A DNA stretch of 60,322 nucleotides, from the NCBI GenBank assembly GCA_004802725.1, contig SGPM01000159.1:1-60322 (forward strand), written 5' to 3'. Within the stretch, counting starts at the first letter, position 1. Every line of letters begins with the position of its first letter. The stretch comes from Antrodiella citrinella. Its lineage: Eukaryota > Basidiomycota > Agaricomycetes > Polyporales > Steccherinaceae. The notes below the pieces were generated by a model that made no database searches, was not told the DNA's origin, and saw only the letters and a program-made list of their open reading frames with translations. Below, piece after piece: positions 46,546-58,337 of the stretch. Position numbers and translations under genes: made by a program.

Positions 46546-48524
46546 TTAGCGACGCCTGCTCATCACAAAACATCCCTCGTATCCAGCCACATGCGGAGGA
46601 GTCAATGTGTCCCGCCACCTGCCAGCCAGGTTCCCGTTCGCATCACCCACTAGATACCCTCTATACAACCACTTTCCTCTGTCGCCATCGACCTACACGG
46701 CAAATAAGATTAAACACTTCGATTCTTGAAGGGGATCGCAAGAACGCACATATTCTTTAGACAGGCTAATGAACCCATCGCAAGGTCTCACACGGCCCAG
46801 CAAGTTGAATTGACCCCAAGCAGAATGTCCCTGTACCGAGCAAAGGTAAGCTCAATGACGTTTCGGCGGCCCCAAAAGCAATCTTACCTCGCCAGTAATA
46901 AACACGTCCTTCACTCTCGCTCCATTCTCCCGTCGAGCAGCGAGGCTAGCTAGACTGTGATAAATATGGGGTTTCTTTCGCCCGGGATCTATGATTTCCA
47001 GGTGCGTCGGACCTTCCCGAACGTGTGTTCCATTAGGAACGTAGCCTCGAGCTGGATTGCCTGGGCTCAGCGGAACCGCGGTAGCAGTACCATTGCCTTC
47101 CTGAGATGTGCTTTTCTCATCCAGGTGATACTCTCGAAGCTTCCATGTCTGTCGGTGTTGCGCAACCAGACTGTGCTGCAGTGTGATTGGAGGTGCGCCC
47201 GAGAGAAGTGCGGCGTAAGCTGTAAACTCCGTATACTGTGTGTCGAAGTACATGGGAAGAAATTGAGCGAAAGGAACAGGAGAATTAATTAACCATAGTG
47301 CAGGAATCACGATGACATCGTCTCTGACATACCGTGAACAGGCCTTCCCAAACTCCTTCGAGACTTCCGGGCTTGAAAGCGGCTGTCAGGGTATTGCCCA
47401 TTGCGAGCTGAGCGTCGCCAATACTGAGCGTGCGTGCCCAATCTCCATCCCATTCTTTGCTGTCTCGTGTCTTGGCGGAGGTCGCGACTGTAGGAGCGAG
47501 GGGCTTCATGTAGTTCATCGACTCTGGTGACGCCGAAAGCTTGTTGGTAAGCGTGAGGTACGAGAGAATGGCAGCGGCAGACGGTGCCGGTGCAACGACG
47601 TATAGCGTTGATAAGTAGTGTTGGACCGCAGTCGGTGGATGCAATCTGCGAGTGGGGATGAAGTCCGTCCAGATAGGATAGCAGAGCGGATACTGGAGAG
47701 CAATAGTGAAAATCAGAATCACAAGGAGTGCGAGAACACGAACATGATGCGCTCCTAACGCGACAAGCTTCAAGATGCCCGTCGCCTCCCGGAATTTGGC
47801 GTCATCTTGCATGTAATCCTCTGGAGGTGAATGCAAGCGTTCAGCTCTGATTGCACAACGTGATCCAAACAGTCTACTCACCTGGCTTCAGCATCAACCA
47901 AAACAACCACATCCCCAAAGACATGTTCTCTGACTTGGCTGGCCAACTGTCCTTGCTGAGCGCAGACATGACTCTGGATGCCCCAGTGGGAGCGAACCAA
48001 AACTCCTTCAGCCACCCATCGAGTCCAGCATACTCCCTGAGCTGCTTCTCGTTCTTCCCGTCGTTCTCGAGCATCATGAGGTAAGCCGACCATAGGACCT
48101 TCGAAAGGAGGTCGTCCTCTTGGTGTAGCTTGCAAACGCCACGAGCAGCAGCATCTCCGACTTCCTTGCAAACGTCATGAGCAGTAGCGTCTCCGACTTT
48201 ATCGGAGAAGGGGAAAGTACTGTCTAGCTTCGCCCGGATACGCTTCAGGAGTATGCAACGCCTCTGGAGCTCAGCGCACAATCCTGTCGTTGATACATCT
48301 GCCCTGGTGAGTCGTCGTCGGGCCGCCCCGGTGTCGAATTTGTATGCGAAGATGCGGGCGTAGAGATGAGGGTTCGCGGAGGGGGACAGGAGAGATGCCA
48401 TCTTGCGGTTCGCTGAAATTAGCGGAATAAGGCCGGATGGGGGTCCGAGCTCGTCCTGTGTGGCGACGAAGAAAGCAATATGCTCCAACACCTCCAGTGG
48501 GATAATACCGAGACGGTGTGGCAT
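46546..48524 (-). CDS. F-box protein
   Basis: F-box proteins are substrate adaptors of SCF ubiquitin ligases. Five exons (48524-47882, 47820-47333, 47235-46888, 46830-46750, 46692-46546) give 568 aa. The F-box-like segment is at residues 4-50: LGIIPLEVLEHIAFFVATQD, then PLISANRKM and LYARIFAYKFD. The middle is helical. One hydrophobic stretch (VRVLALLVILIFTIALQYPL) could be buried or membrane-associated. The C-terminal block GHSAWGQFNLLGRVRPCDGF, SLSKEYV, GKWLYRGYLVGD and GYEGCFVMSRRR is, as I recall, shared by a large Agaricomycete F-box group. The last two exons were found from this block. A 36-bp unit is tandemly duplicated in exon 1. The substrate is unknown. Confidence 0.88.
48129..48200 (-). 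repeat. 36-bp tandem duplication in the F-box gene
   Basis: Two adjacent copies of a 36-bp unit encode VGDATAHDVCKE and VGDAAARGVCKL. They differ at a few positions, so the duplication is not brand new. The reading frame is preserved. Confidence 0.8.
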
Positions 48525-51125
48525 GATGTGAGCGGTGGTCGTGCGACAACTCTCAGCGAAAGTTTAACGACGACAACGACGAGAACAGAGGTGAGCGCGA
48601 TGTGGATTTCTAGCAAGATGGAGGAAGAAAAAGGGAGTCTGCTAGGATGGGAGTAGGGGAATGGGACGAGGACGGAACCCGAGTGCGTATTAGTATGATC
48701 GGAGCAGTAGACGCCTCCCAAGGCAAGCCCCGAAATTCAATATTCAATATTCAGGCTTTAGCTTTCGCGTCGGATCCCTCTCGGGGCCCTCCTACCATTT
48801 GATATCAACCTTGAGCCTTCTCAATTTCTGCTCGTTGGAATCGTCTTATCTCCTTGTATATCTCCAAAAAGACACGACTTCAGTGCGAACCCTGCTTACC
48901 CCACATAGGCCCGGGAGAGCCGGTACACCGTACTTACATGATCAGACAATGATCAGACTCGAAGAAGATCCTGCACGATTCTACCTGTGCCAGGAACAGA
49001 AATGAACCACACACTCCCACGAACGAAGTAAGCCCCGGTAAGGGTCTTTCGGTGCATCGCCGACTGAGACCAGACTGAGGCCAAACATACCATTGGGACA
49101 CCCGATAATAGCCGTTTGGCCCATACACATCGACCCAGCACGGTATTATACCAGGCATGCTAGCGGTGTCGGGAATTATGTCTAGAATACCTGGCACAAA
49201 AAAGACACAGCTTTCAGCTTCATTGTTGAACGCTGAAGACAGAAAGAAAGAAGGCGCACGCACATAGTATATACTCGACCGCCGCAACTTGCAACTACAG
49301 GCAGCTACCAGCAGGTACCTCGAGCGAGGTATTCCGCACTGCACGGGCTATTGCATCAACACATCATCCAGTATTAGCCGTCGTCGAGGCGTATGGCCCC
49401 CGGAAGGCCCCGCAACACATAATGCGAGCTTTGCAATCATCATCAACGGCCTACGACGGGGAGGAGCCTGAGATAGAATTTTGGATAGAATTGGCATGAA
49501 CTTTGAAGAGAGCGCGTCGATCGTTGCGGACCAATTCCACGTAAGAAGCTCCACGGTTGTCTTGGATCTCCGAGACAACTTATACCAGTCGGTTTGGTCC
49601 AAGGATCGGAAATGTAGGTGCACCGACTTGTTCACTGCAGACGCCCGTGAGCGCTTTGCTGGTAAGTTCAATCGACCCTATCGTGGTCAGCAATGTTCAG
49701 TAAGTTCTCTCAGTGAACGTTGCAGTATATTGCATACCGGAAGGTTATCAGGTTGTGGCCACTTGACTATGAATGATATCTTCCCCGGCCACAAACAACT
49801 CTTTGAGTTGGTGGAAAACCAACTTGAAACGACTCAGGGCGGCCAACCTACAGAACACCAGAGCTGAGATCCCTTGCATAACCTGACCAGTCTATTGCAT
49901 ATCGATGTAGGTATTTCGCATGCGATAGCCTGCAGATTGCGCTACTTCGTCCACACTGACCGAATCGCACCGGACCCCGAGCCAGCTGCGACTTCTCACG
50001 TATAGTGGTATATTTGCCCATACACGGCGCACCGCGAACAGCCGCAGCATAATCATGCCCTGGTGCCACAGAACTGAGCCAAGCGTGAGTGCACGAGAAG
50101 ATAAGGCATAAGAAGATACGTGCTGACTTATTCGTGCGTCGTTGGAGAAGCTCTGATGGCCCGTTGAATATGAGAGCGTTGATGTCATGTCCTTCGGCCA
50201 AATCTCACATCTATGCGTAGCCCGGCCGAGCACCTACTGACCAAACATGAGTCCAGGAAACTGTAGCGAGCAGGCGAACTGACTCACCTGCTTTGCACTA
50301 TCAATGACATGGCCAGTCTTCGCTGAACAAACTCGTAAGATGAACACACAGCGGGCAAGATCTAGATCCCGGTACTATGTAAGTAGCATTGAAATGAAAT
50401 GTACACGCGACGCATGTATAGTAGCCGGGAGAGGTAGTCGAGATCCTTAGGAGATAGTGTGCTGACTGACAGATCCAAAACCTGTGGGTTCCATCAAAGA
50501 CCGAGCGGGCTTGGGATCGCTGGAAAAGCGGGTTTGATCAAGCCATTGGGATGGTGGCACCAAGGTGGCAAAGCTCGGCAACTCGTGTGCACGTTCATAA
50601 GACAACTTGAAATGCTTCTCATAGGCTTATTTCCCTTCTGGGAGTGGTTCGATCGTATGACCTGAAGTGGGTCATGACACATTGAGACCGGAGTCGTCGT
50701 TGAATGTGGGATCACTGTAAAGTGGAGATAAGTGACAAAACGAAGCAAAGAGCAAGAGGTTATACCATGATCAGAACCCATAGAATCGGCTTCTGTAATG
50801 GACTCCGAGGGCAAGCTATTGTGAACTCTGAAAGGATTGCGTCGATCCAAATGGACAACACCGGTGATATGCAAGAAGCCAGCTGAGTCTGATTCGTGCA
50901 CGGTAGACTAGAAGGCGAAAGACTACAAAGAACACATCCATAAAGGGTCGTAAGATTGTGAATCGTGAGGATCATAAGAGTCGAGAATTGGTCATGAGAA
51001 TGTCTCGTGAGGGAGTCGTGAGGTGGTCATGAGGAGATAAGGCGACAGATACATCCAGAGAAGTCCAAGCAAATATCATGATAAAGAAAGACGTCAAGAC
51101 CGGAAATCAAGAGGAGGAGGTCACT
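48525..51125. other. 2.6 kb intergenic region without a supported gene
   Basis: The left end is the promoter of the F-box gene. A motif CATTGTTGAACGCTGAA occurs at 49221-49237. ORFs of 60-135 codons at 48934-49344 (-), 49481-49867 (+), 49848-50233 (-) and 50494-50901 (-) overlap one another on opposite strands and show no family features. Confidence 0.45.
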
Positions 51126-51893
51126 TCACAAAAGGTGCAGACTGAGGCCTGCTGAGAATGCCACGCACAGTGCCAATGATGCCACCGTATATTGGTGCGA
51201 CGCCCAACTGGTGGTAGTCGTGGGCGAAGGCTGAGCAGCTTGAGAGGGCGTTGTTTCTCCATCCGCATTGCTGGCGTTCCCTAACAGGGTGCTCTCAAGA
51301 GCACAGATTTCCCGCATCCCAGAGACGATAGATGGGAGATCCGGAGTGGCGAGTACGTCCGTTTGGTTGGTCTTCGTGAAGCTGTATCGCAAGGGTGCGC
51401 CATCAGATTTCACACTTATGCCCGAGACCGGTGGATGCGTCCAGATCCGACTTACCAATCCACGCATTGAGGGAACACTGTCCTCCGAGACCACTCAGCC
51501 TAGCGTCCGAATCGGAGACATCTGAATGGGGGTACACTTACCACTCTGGAAGGTATCTGTACATGCACACTTGATGACGTCAATAAACGCGCCTGGATTG
51601 AAGATGATCTGCATCACAGTTGAGGCATGCAATACCCCGTCAGAGTTACTGCTGGTAGGGGATGGTCTAAAGTGACGGCGTACCATGCTGAAGTTCGCGA
51701 GGACTGGGGCCGCCTGTGCACAACTGTTGATGCTTCCATAGTTCTGCTCGCAAATGGGACACGATGCTGGCTGAGGTGGAAAGACCGGATCTGTCAGTCG
51801 TCTAGCCAGCGACGATACGCTGCTAATAGGCGAGGCAAATGAGAGTTGGGCGACGACAGCAATGAGGAGTGCGAGGAACAGATGGAAATGCAT
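51126..51893 (-). CDS. Secreted, probably GPI-anchored cysteine-containing protein
   Basis: Four exons (51893-51684, 51608-51542, 51477-51456, 51414-51126) give 195 aa. A clear signal peptide (MHFHLFLALLIAVVAQLSFA) opens the protein. The mature part has a cysteine pattern around CPICEQNYGSINSC, IKCACTDTFQS and PQCVDCVKSDG, then CALESTLLGNASNADG with an N-glycosylation site. A Ser/Thr/Pro linker and a hydrophobic C-terminus (VASLALCVAFSAGLSLHLL) follow, as expected for a GPI-attachment signal. I do not recognise the family; the layout is common among basidiomycete cell-surface proteins. Exon 3 is only 22 nt. Repeated GAACGTTCAAC motifs lie about 200 bp upstream. Confidence 0.8.
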
Positions 51894-52873
51894 CGTTGAG
51901 AATCAATGTGTGCAAGAAATGGCGGCACCCAGTTGGAATCGTCTTGAACGACGAGCGATGGGTCGTGAACGTCGTGCACGGTGAGGACGAGAGGGAAAGC
52001 CTGCAGCGATGCAGCGGAGGAGTTGATGATCGTGCTTTCGGTAGTGCGGCCCGCGTCTTTCCGCGGTCCACGTTCATCAACTGGACATTCGAACGTTCAA
52101 CGTTCAACGTTCAACTTGAGCAGAAGTCAAAGTCAGAAGCTCCAACTGTTGTGTTTCAAAGTGTAGCACAAGGATGCGACTAGAGAGCTGCTATATACTG
52201 TTTAACCGGGAGGCTACAGACTTCAGAAACGGTCTACAATATGTAATTTGGAGGCTCTATTGACCAGAAACATCACCTCAGAGTCTGAACATTTACGGGG
52301 GTTGTCAACTGCGACAACAAACCTCTGCGCATTTGTGTCAGGAGGACCAAAGAAATCGTGCAGGAGGACGAGGATGAAGTCAACCGGCAAATCCCGAGTG
52401 GCACAGTGCGATTCCCAAAAAGGCATGTGTAGATCATCGAGGGTTTCCGTCTACTATTGCAAATTTTCATCATGGCAGAGGTTCCCGCCACCATGGCCTC
52501 AAACTTGTAGAGGACCAATGAAATACGATGGCGCATATGCGTAAAGCACAAACAATAGATTATAGATTTGGCTGTATACATGGTATTCGAAGCCCTTAAC
52601 CTTTGAGACGGATGACGTTGACGCTATGCGAGGTTACAACATACTTTTACATTACACAGCTGGAGGGATACAGTACGTGAGGGACCGGGAATGGCCTGGG
52701 GAAAAGCTTGCGTGAACGAACAGAAATCGTTAAATACAAACACATTGTTTAAAAGGAAAACTGCAAGGCAAAAAGAACGGGTCAGAATCTGTACAAGGTG
52801 TCAAGCGACTACGCCACTCACCATGTTGGATATTTGGAACATTGGAAAACATGATCACAGCGAGGGCGACTGG
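51894..52873. other. Intergenic region with iterated GAACGTTCAAC
   Basis: This 980-bp stretch holds the promoter of the secreted-protein gene and the 3' flank of the WD40 gene, both on the minus strand. No gene is visible. Confidence 0.5.
52091..52115. repeat. Tandem palindromic GAACGTTCAA repeat
   Basis: Three overlapping 9-bp steps of GAACGTTCAAC lie about 200 bp upstream of the secreted-protein ATG. The unit is palindromic (AACGTT core). It could be a regulatory-protein binding array or a simple repeat. Confidence 0.6.
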
Positions 52874-54625
52874 TCACCGGATGATGCTGCCCTCGCTCAA
52901 CTTGCTACCTTGCCTCTTCAGATTAGGTTTACCCCATACGTCCCAGATCTTCAGCTTGCTCTCCTCCGGGATCGCCAACAACAACCTCTGGCCACTTGGG
53001 CTGAGCAAGCTGCCCGCGAGGCTCTTCTCCGACACTTTCTGCGTTGTGACATGTCGCAGGGATGGGTATGCGTGCACGAGAACGGAATTTGCGACTTTGG
53101 AAGGGATGGTGGACGACGCCACTGTGACAGTGTCATCGAGGGTCTCGTCGTACACTTGGCGCTCGGGGGTGAAGGTCGACTTGCCAGGCCCGTGCGTGCT
53201 GAGCAATTCTTTGCAATGAGGAGAAAAATGAAGGGAGGTGACCTCAGCATCGAACTCGAGGAAGTTGGAAAGGTCGCCGGTAGAGCAGGAACCATTGACG
53301 TTCCAGATCCGGACAGTCCCGGTGTGGTCGGGAGCAGAGTCACCAGTGGCGAGAACTTTCCCGTGCCAGGGACTCCAGGCAAGAGCCTGAGAAAAACGAG
53401 ACGGTGTGAGTAAGATGCTTTGGTAGCATGACAATGAGGAAGCTCACAGTGACTGCGCCCTTGTGTTGAATCTTCTTGCGCCGTTGAATAAGCTCGCCAA
53501 TATCCAATGGTGCATTTTGCCGCGCATCCCAGACGTGGACCAGACCACTCTCATCTGCACTCGCATACAGCTTTCCCTCGTTCTGCCAAGACAGACCGCA
53601 TATGCTGGCCTGGTGGCGGGTAATTCTTTTCGCACTTTCCTTCAGCTTCTCGCTAGGGACGCGGATGTCAAAATGCCTGATTGCTCCGCGAGGGCCACCG
53701 ACGGTCAACACCGGGCCATTCCACTTCATAGCAGTGACACCCGTCGTATGCCACTGCGTAGTCATCTTCTTCCCCATGAGGTCCCAGAGCTGTATATACC
53801 CTTTGGACGTGCTGAGCGCCACGATTCCCGGCTGATCCTTCCCTCCCGAATCAATCAACTTCAACGACCCGTAGTTGTCCCTAACTTTGCACAACTGGAT
53901 GACCTGCTCCGAGTTCGTCAACAGGTTCTTATAATACACCCTGTTTCCCCGTCCGAAGAGCACCACGTTGTACTCCGACCAGCTCGCGGGAAAGCACCCC
54001 GCCGCGGCGTCCTCCGCGGAGACGTTGAAGTCGACGTCGACCTTGGCGCGCATGTTGAGGCTCGCGGATTCGGGCGCGAGGGGGACCGTGGAGGGCGATG
54101 AGAACCGCGAACCGTCGAGGGAGGCGCTCCGCATGAGGGCGAGGCCGGCTGGGTCAGGAAGGCCGATGTTAGAAATGCCGCTGATGGGCGAAGACGGGAT
54201 GCTGCCGTATGAAAGGCTTCCCCCCAGCCTGGGACGGGTTGGAGACCCGAAGTCGGGGGTTGCAGAGCGACTCATCGTCCTATCTGAGCTCTCGTACAAC
54301 TGAGAAGTGTGATAAGTGAGAAAGGGGTCCATGCATGGGCCGTGGGGAGGGGGCGCAGCGATCAGACGACTCACGTTGCGAGACTCATAGCGACTAGTAA
54401 TTGAGTGATTCCTGGTCAGTCTGGGCCGTTTGGGTGAAAAGATCTCCTCGACTTCAGCAATTGCACGCTTTCTAGACTGGAACTGGGCGATGCTGAGGGA
54501 AAACAAGCACAGGTGCCTCGTCAGCACCGCACAAATTCCGCGAAAAAAGAAGACAAAAGAGCCACAGCTACGTACGTCAAGCCCTCCGCACTCGGCTCTG
54601 GCATCTGTGGAATACGAAAGGACAT
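52874..54625 (-). CDS. Cdc20/Fizzy-like WD40 protein (APC/C activator family), copy 2
   Basis: Four exons (54625-54576, 54492-54375, 54299-53448, 53386-52874) give 510 aa. The N-terminus has a basic stretch (FSPKRPRLTRNHSITSRYES) and a Ser/Pro-rich linker, but I find no good C-box. WD40 blades are clear: VVLFGRGNRVYYKNLL, KGYIQLWDLMGKKMTTQWH, ICGLSWQNEGKLYASADESG, LVHVWDARQNAPL, ALAWSPWHGKVLATGD and TVRIWNVNGSCSTGD. The last residues are Ile-Arg, the APC/C-docking tail. It aligns with the gene at 43342-44944 over the propeller (both contain HCKELLST) but is well diverged. It is divergent from asf1 across a 350-bp gap with five ACGCGT boxes, suggesting G1/S expression. A substrate-adaptor role is inferred from the family. 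Confidence 0.87.
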
Positions 54626-54775
54626 GATTCTCAACGAAAGAGAGCGATGTAAGAGTTGGTCCAAGAGGACGTTGAAGAGAGTCTTTCAGGCCCGCAAGCG
54701 CTCCCTTATAATAGGCACCATGGCCAGCGGTTACGTGGGATGGCATCAATCTCGCTTCCACGATTGGGAATTTCC

Positions 54776-54891
54776 ACGCGTTATTTACGCGTTGTTTGTT
54801 TCATTGTTCCGTGACACACCGCGTTGGGGTGACTCCCCCCACGGCCCAACGCGTACTGTCACGCGTGCTGTCACTCGTTCATGTGACGCGT
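54776..54891. promoter_or_regulatory. Cluster of five ACGCGT (MCB-type) boxes
   Basis: Perfect ACGCGT hexamers start at 54776, 54787, 54849, 54861 and 54886, with a further partial match near 54815. The palindrome is the Mlu1 cell-cycle box bound by MBF-type (Swi6-Mbp1) regulators that drive G1/S transcription in fungi. The cluster sits between the divergent starts of the WD40 gene (54625) and asf1 (54976) and can serve both. Five copies in 116 bp is far above chance. Confidence 0.75.
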
Positions 54892-54975
54892 CTGTCTGTC
54901 CACACACTCTACTCTAGACATCGTTGTACCTGTGTGCTCCCGCACAGTCGCGCTCGTTGTCACCCCTTCCTCGCG

Positions 54976-55757
54976 ATGTCCATAGTAACAATCAGGGTAC
55001 GTCGTCGCTGTCTCACACGACTGCAAACAATAGCGTATCGATGCGGGCTCGTCGCAGAACGTGGAATTCCTGAACAACCCCGCCCGATTCCTGGATCCAT
55101 ACCACTTCCGAGTAACCTTCGAGTGCATCGCCGAGCTCCCAGAAGGTACTTTTACCCCGTCCATATAACTGCATACGTGACCGACTCAAATTACGCCCCC
55201 AGACCTCGAATGGCGCCTCGTCTACGTGTCCTCACCAGGGAACGAAGAGCTTGACCAAGAGCTCGACGACTGCCTCGTCGGGCCCGTCCCCACCGGCGTC
55301 AACTCCTTCGAATTCGAAGGCTCGCCGCCCGACCCGAAGAAGATCCCCCCAGAGGACGTCATCGGCATCTCAGCACTCATCCTCACGGGTTCGTACAACG
55401 AGCAGGAGTTCGTCCGGGTCGGGTACTACCAGAACACGGAGTACGATAATGAGGAGATGAAGGAGGCGCAGCCGGAGCCGATCCATTTTGAGAGTCTCGT
55501 GAGGGATATTAATACGAAGCCGAGGGTGACGAGGTTCCAGATCAAGTGGTGCGTTACAATGTCTTCTGTGAAGAGGATGTGAAATTGAGGGTTTTTTGTT
55601 GGTTGGTGGTAGGGACGTTGCGACGGCTCAGACAGGCGGCACGGTCGCGGCGGGTGCAGCCACATCTGCGGCGGTACCATCTGCCAACGACCTGGACGAC
55701 GCGGCAGATGCGAAACTCAGTGATCCAAAACCAAACGGCTCACCCTCAAAATCATGA
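54976..55757 (+). CDS. asf1: Histone H3-H4 chaperone Asf1
   Basis: Asf1 carries H3-H4 dimers for nucleosome assembly during replication and repair. Four exons (54976-54996, 55058-55145, 55203-55548, 55613-55757) give 199 aa. The Ig-like core is complete: [80 protein letters not shown] and a stretch ending [12 protein letters not shown]. The conserved core ends near residue 155; the remaining Ala/Asp-rich tail is short, as in many fungi. The first exon is just seven codons. The promoter holds the ACGCGT cluster, in keeping with S-phase demand for the protein. Confidence 0.97.
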
Positions 55758-56132
55758 TCACCCACCACCAGTGCTCGGCCGCATAATCACCGTGCTCGAT
55801 TTTCGCCGTGTTGTCCGCAACCTATCATTCTCTAGCGTATCCAGTTTGCGGGACCATCGGCGTGTCTGTTCCATTGCTATCGCAGTACCATACGTACCAC
55901 TCAGACTGTAGCTATTAATCTGTTTATCTCATCATCTGTCTTGTCCCTCGTCAAGTCAAGTTGACCGTCCTCGTCGAAGAAACAACCACAACAGCATATC
56001 ATTCAATCACGCAATGCTACTCGCTACAAGTCTTACACCACCATCCGACCTCTGCGCTTCGTAACTCGGACAGTAAGTACACGCATACGGGCACATCACT
56101 TGCAAATCCACCTTCTCAGCCATCGTGTGACC
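55758..56132. other. Convergent intergenic region
   Basis: These 375 bp lie between the 3' ends of asf1 (+) and ubp6 (-). They should hold both terminators and polyadenylation signals; no distinct motif is visible. Confidence 0.5.
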
Positions 56133-58337
56133 TCACGCCAACGGCTTCGTCCTATACAACAACACATACGCCGAGGAGTCCTCTCCTCCACCATCCAAGG
56201 TCATCAGCTTCCCCCGTGGGAGGATCGACACCTTGTCGTCGTCGAACTTGTACCAGTCCTCGTCGTCCTCGGGGAGGCCGGGCTCGGTGGGCGAGCGCGA
56301 GACAGGGTGGAAGACGCTCCGCTTCACGAAGCCCATGTAGTGCCCTGCGTCCGCGGCGGCGCCTTTGTGTGTCACAATCGCTATAGGAAAGAAATATCAA
56401 GCACGTTAGTGAAAGGGAGGTGAGGGGGAAGGAGAGAAGAGACGCACCGACGAGCTCGTAAAACCCGCTCACGCTCGCTCCGACGTCCGCCTTGATCTCC
56501 GGATGCACAAGCTTCTCCAGCTCCGCCAACTCGCGCTCCCGATACACAGTTTCCTCCTCCAACTCAACGCTCTCCACCTTCTTCTCTCCCTCTCCTTCCA
56601 CCGTACTCGGTCCAGCAGCAGCAGCACTGGAAGTACCAGCAACGGTAGAAGGCTCGGCGGCGTCGGCCATCTCAACGTCCCCGTCCTTGCCTTTACCTTT
56701 ATCGGTCGAGGCGGACGCCTGCGCGACCTTGGTCCGCTTACGCACTTTAAGTCGCTCGCTCCGCTCCTTCTCGAGTTCCTTCAGCTTGCGCGAGATCGGA
56801 ATGAGCTTTTCTTTCAGGTCGTCGGTGACGAGGTCGAGTGCGTCGAACTCGGTCGGGAATTTGACTTTGCGCTGTAATTCATTGTGAGATCTCGTTGGTA
56901 ATTGTGAATGTGGGAGAACGGGGAGGGAGAGGGTGCGTACCATGATCTTTGCCTTCTTGCTGATGTCACGCCTCCACGCGAAGCGTACCATGTGGACGGT
57001 GAGGTAGGATGGCAGACGGGATAAGCGCGACTTGGAGGTGTAGACCGCTTCGCGTCCGAGCGAGGGAGAGTTCTTCTCGATTTTCCCGTCCAGTGCCTGG
57101 GTCCGAAAAGTGAATATGGCGACGATAAGCGAGATATGAGCAGACGTACATCCATGATACCAGTTTGCATATAATTCGTGTTGATAGAGATATTGCACTC
57201 GACCTTGAGGACCTTTTCAGACGTGACTGAAGGCGGCTCTTCTGGTGCTTCGTCGCATGTCAATCTATGCATACAATCAGCAAACGTCGAGCAAATGAAG
57301 GGGACAACATACTCGCGACGCATTGTGCCAGTAAGGTACTGATCCACGAACCTCCCAGGCGCACCTCCGGAAGGTCCTGGGATACCAGGAACGTCTCTCA
57401 AAGAGCCCAATAGCTGTACCCAGCATTCCTCCGCATCTAGCGGCCATTCCAGTCAGCATACATTCCTCTAATGGGCAAAGGCAACAGCCATGTATGGACA
57501 TACCTTGTTGCGCGTACCTACTTCCGAGAATCTTGTTCCCACTCGGGATCTGCTCCGCAAACTGCGGGAACGCTTGTCGGAGGGCCATGAGGAAGCCCTG
57601 CGGGGTAACTCCGTCGATCGTGCTGGACATCGTTCTGTACAAGTTCGACAGTTGAGTGGGAAGACCAGGCGGCGGGGATCTACATCAATTCGGGACATGA
57701 GTTATCACGACGAAGACGGAGTGGAGACGAGGATGATTACTGAGCAAGTGCGGTTTGCAGCTCGGGAATGGCACGGAGAGCTTGGACCGTAGAGTTCATG
57801 TAGCATGTGTTGCCGAGGTTGACAAGACCGACGGGGTACGCCACTGCCTGCGCCAACTGCGACTCGTCCATGTCTACGCGCGAAATCAGTATGCTTTAGT
57901 AAGCGACTGCAGATATCTGCGCCGTACCTTCGAGGAATACAATGGGGTTATCTGGGGGCTTGGGAAGCTCGCCAGCTGCGCCGATAACCATGAATGTTTG
58001 GCCCTACGCATCCCACCGTCAGTTTCGTACGCGAAGTGAAGATCGGGCTGGTGGATCTCGTAATGGGATTGCATTGTACGCACCTCTTTGGGGGCGACCT
58101 TTTTCCAATCGGTTTCATCCTACACAACGTCGCAACGAGGTCAACAAAAGCAAGGTACAAGTATACAGAAGAACGTACCTTGAGCATCCCACCTTTGATC
58201 ATCACCTTCATGCGCTCCGGAGGGACACCCGTCACCTGGTAAATCGCATCTTTGAACACCACGGGTGGGCGATCAGTATCAAGCACGACGTCGTGTGTCT
58301 TTCCAGCATGTTTGATGTGGACGTTCAGCTGCGGCAT
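56133..58337 (-). CDS. ubp6: Proteasome-associated deubiquitinase Ubp6/USP14
   Basis: Ubp6 binds the proteasome base through its ubiquitin-like domain and trims ubiquitin from substrates, recycling ubiquitin and tuning degradation. Exons run from the ATG at 58337 (first two: 58337-58179 and 58119-58084) to a TGA at 56133. The UBL domain opens with MPQLNVHIKHAGKTHDVVLD and includes MKVMIKGGML. The peptidase core has GLVNLGNTCYMNSTVQAL (catalytic Cys box), QQDAEECWVQLLGSL, YLTVHMVRFAWRRD and the His box HKGAAADAGHYMGFVKR, then DEDWYKFDDDKVSILP and a C-terminal YVLLYR. An Ala/Ser/Glu-rich insertion with charged helices separates the Cys and His halves, as in relatives. All catalytic residues are present. 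The gene is divergent from the Bap31-like gene. Confidence 0.95.

Noticed and set aside
49481..49867. A 128-codon plus-strand ORF
   Set aside because: No ATG at the proposed start, no homologous motif, and an overlapping minus-strand ORF.
52691..53413. A 240-codon plus-strand ORF
   Set aside because: It lies antisense to the last exons of the Cdc20-like gene, whose WD40 motifs are unmistakable; the antisense frame has no domain.
53463..54101. A 212-codon plus-strand ORF
   Set aside because: Antisense to exon 3 of the same WD40 gene, and Arg-rich as expected of an antisense shadow.
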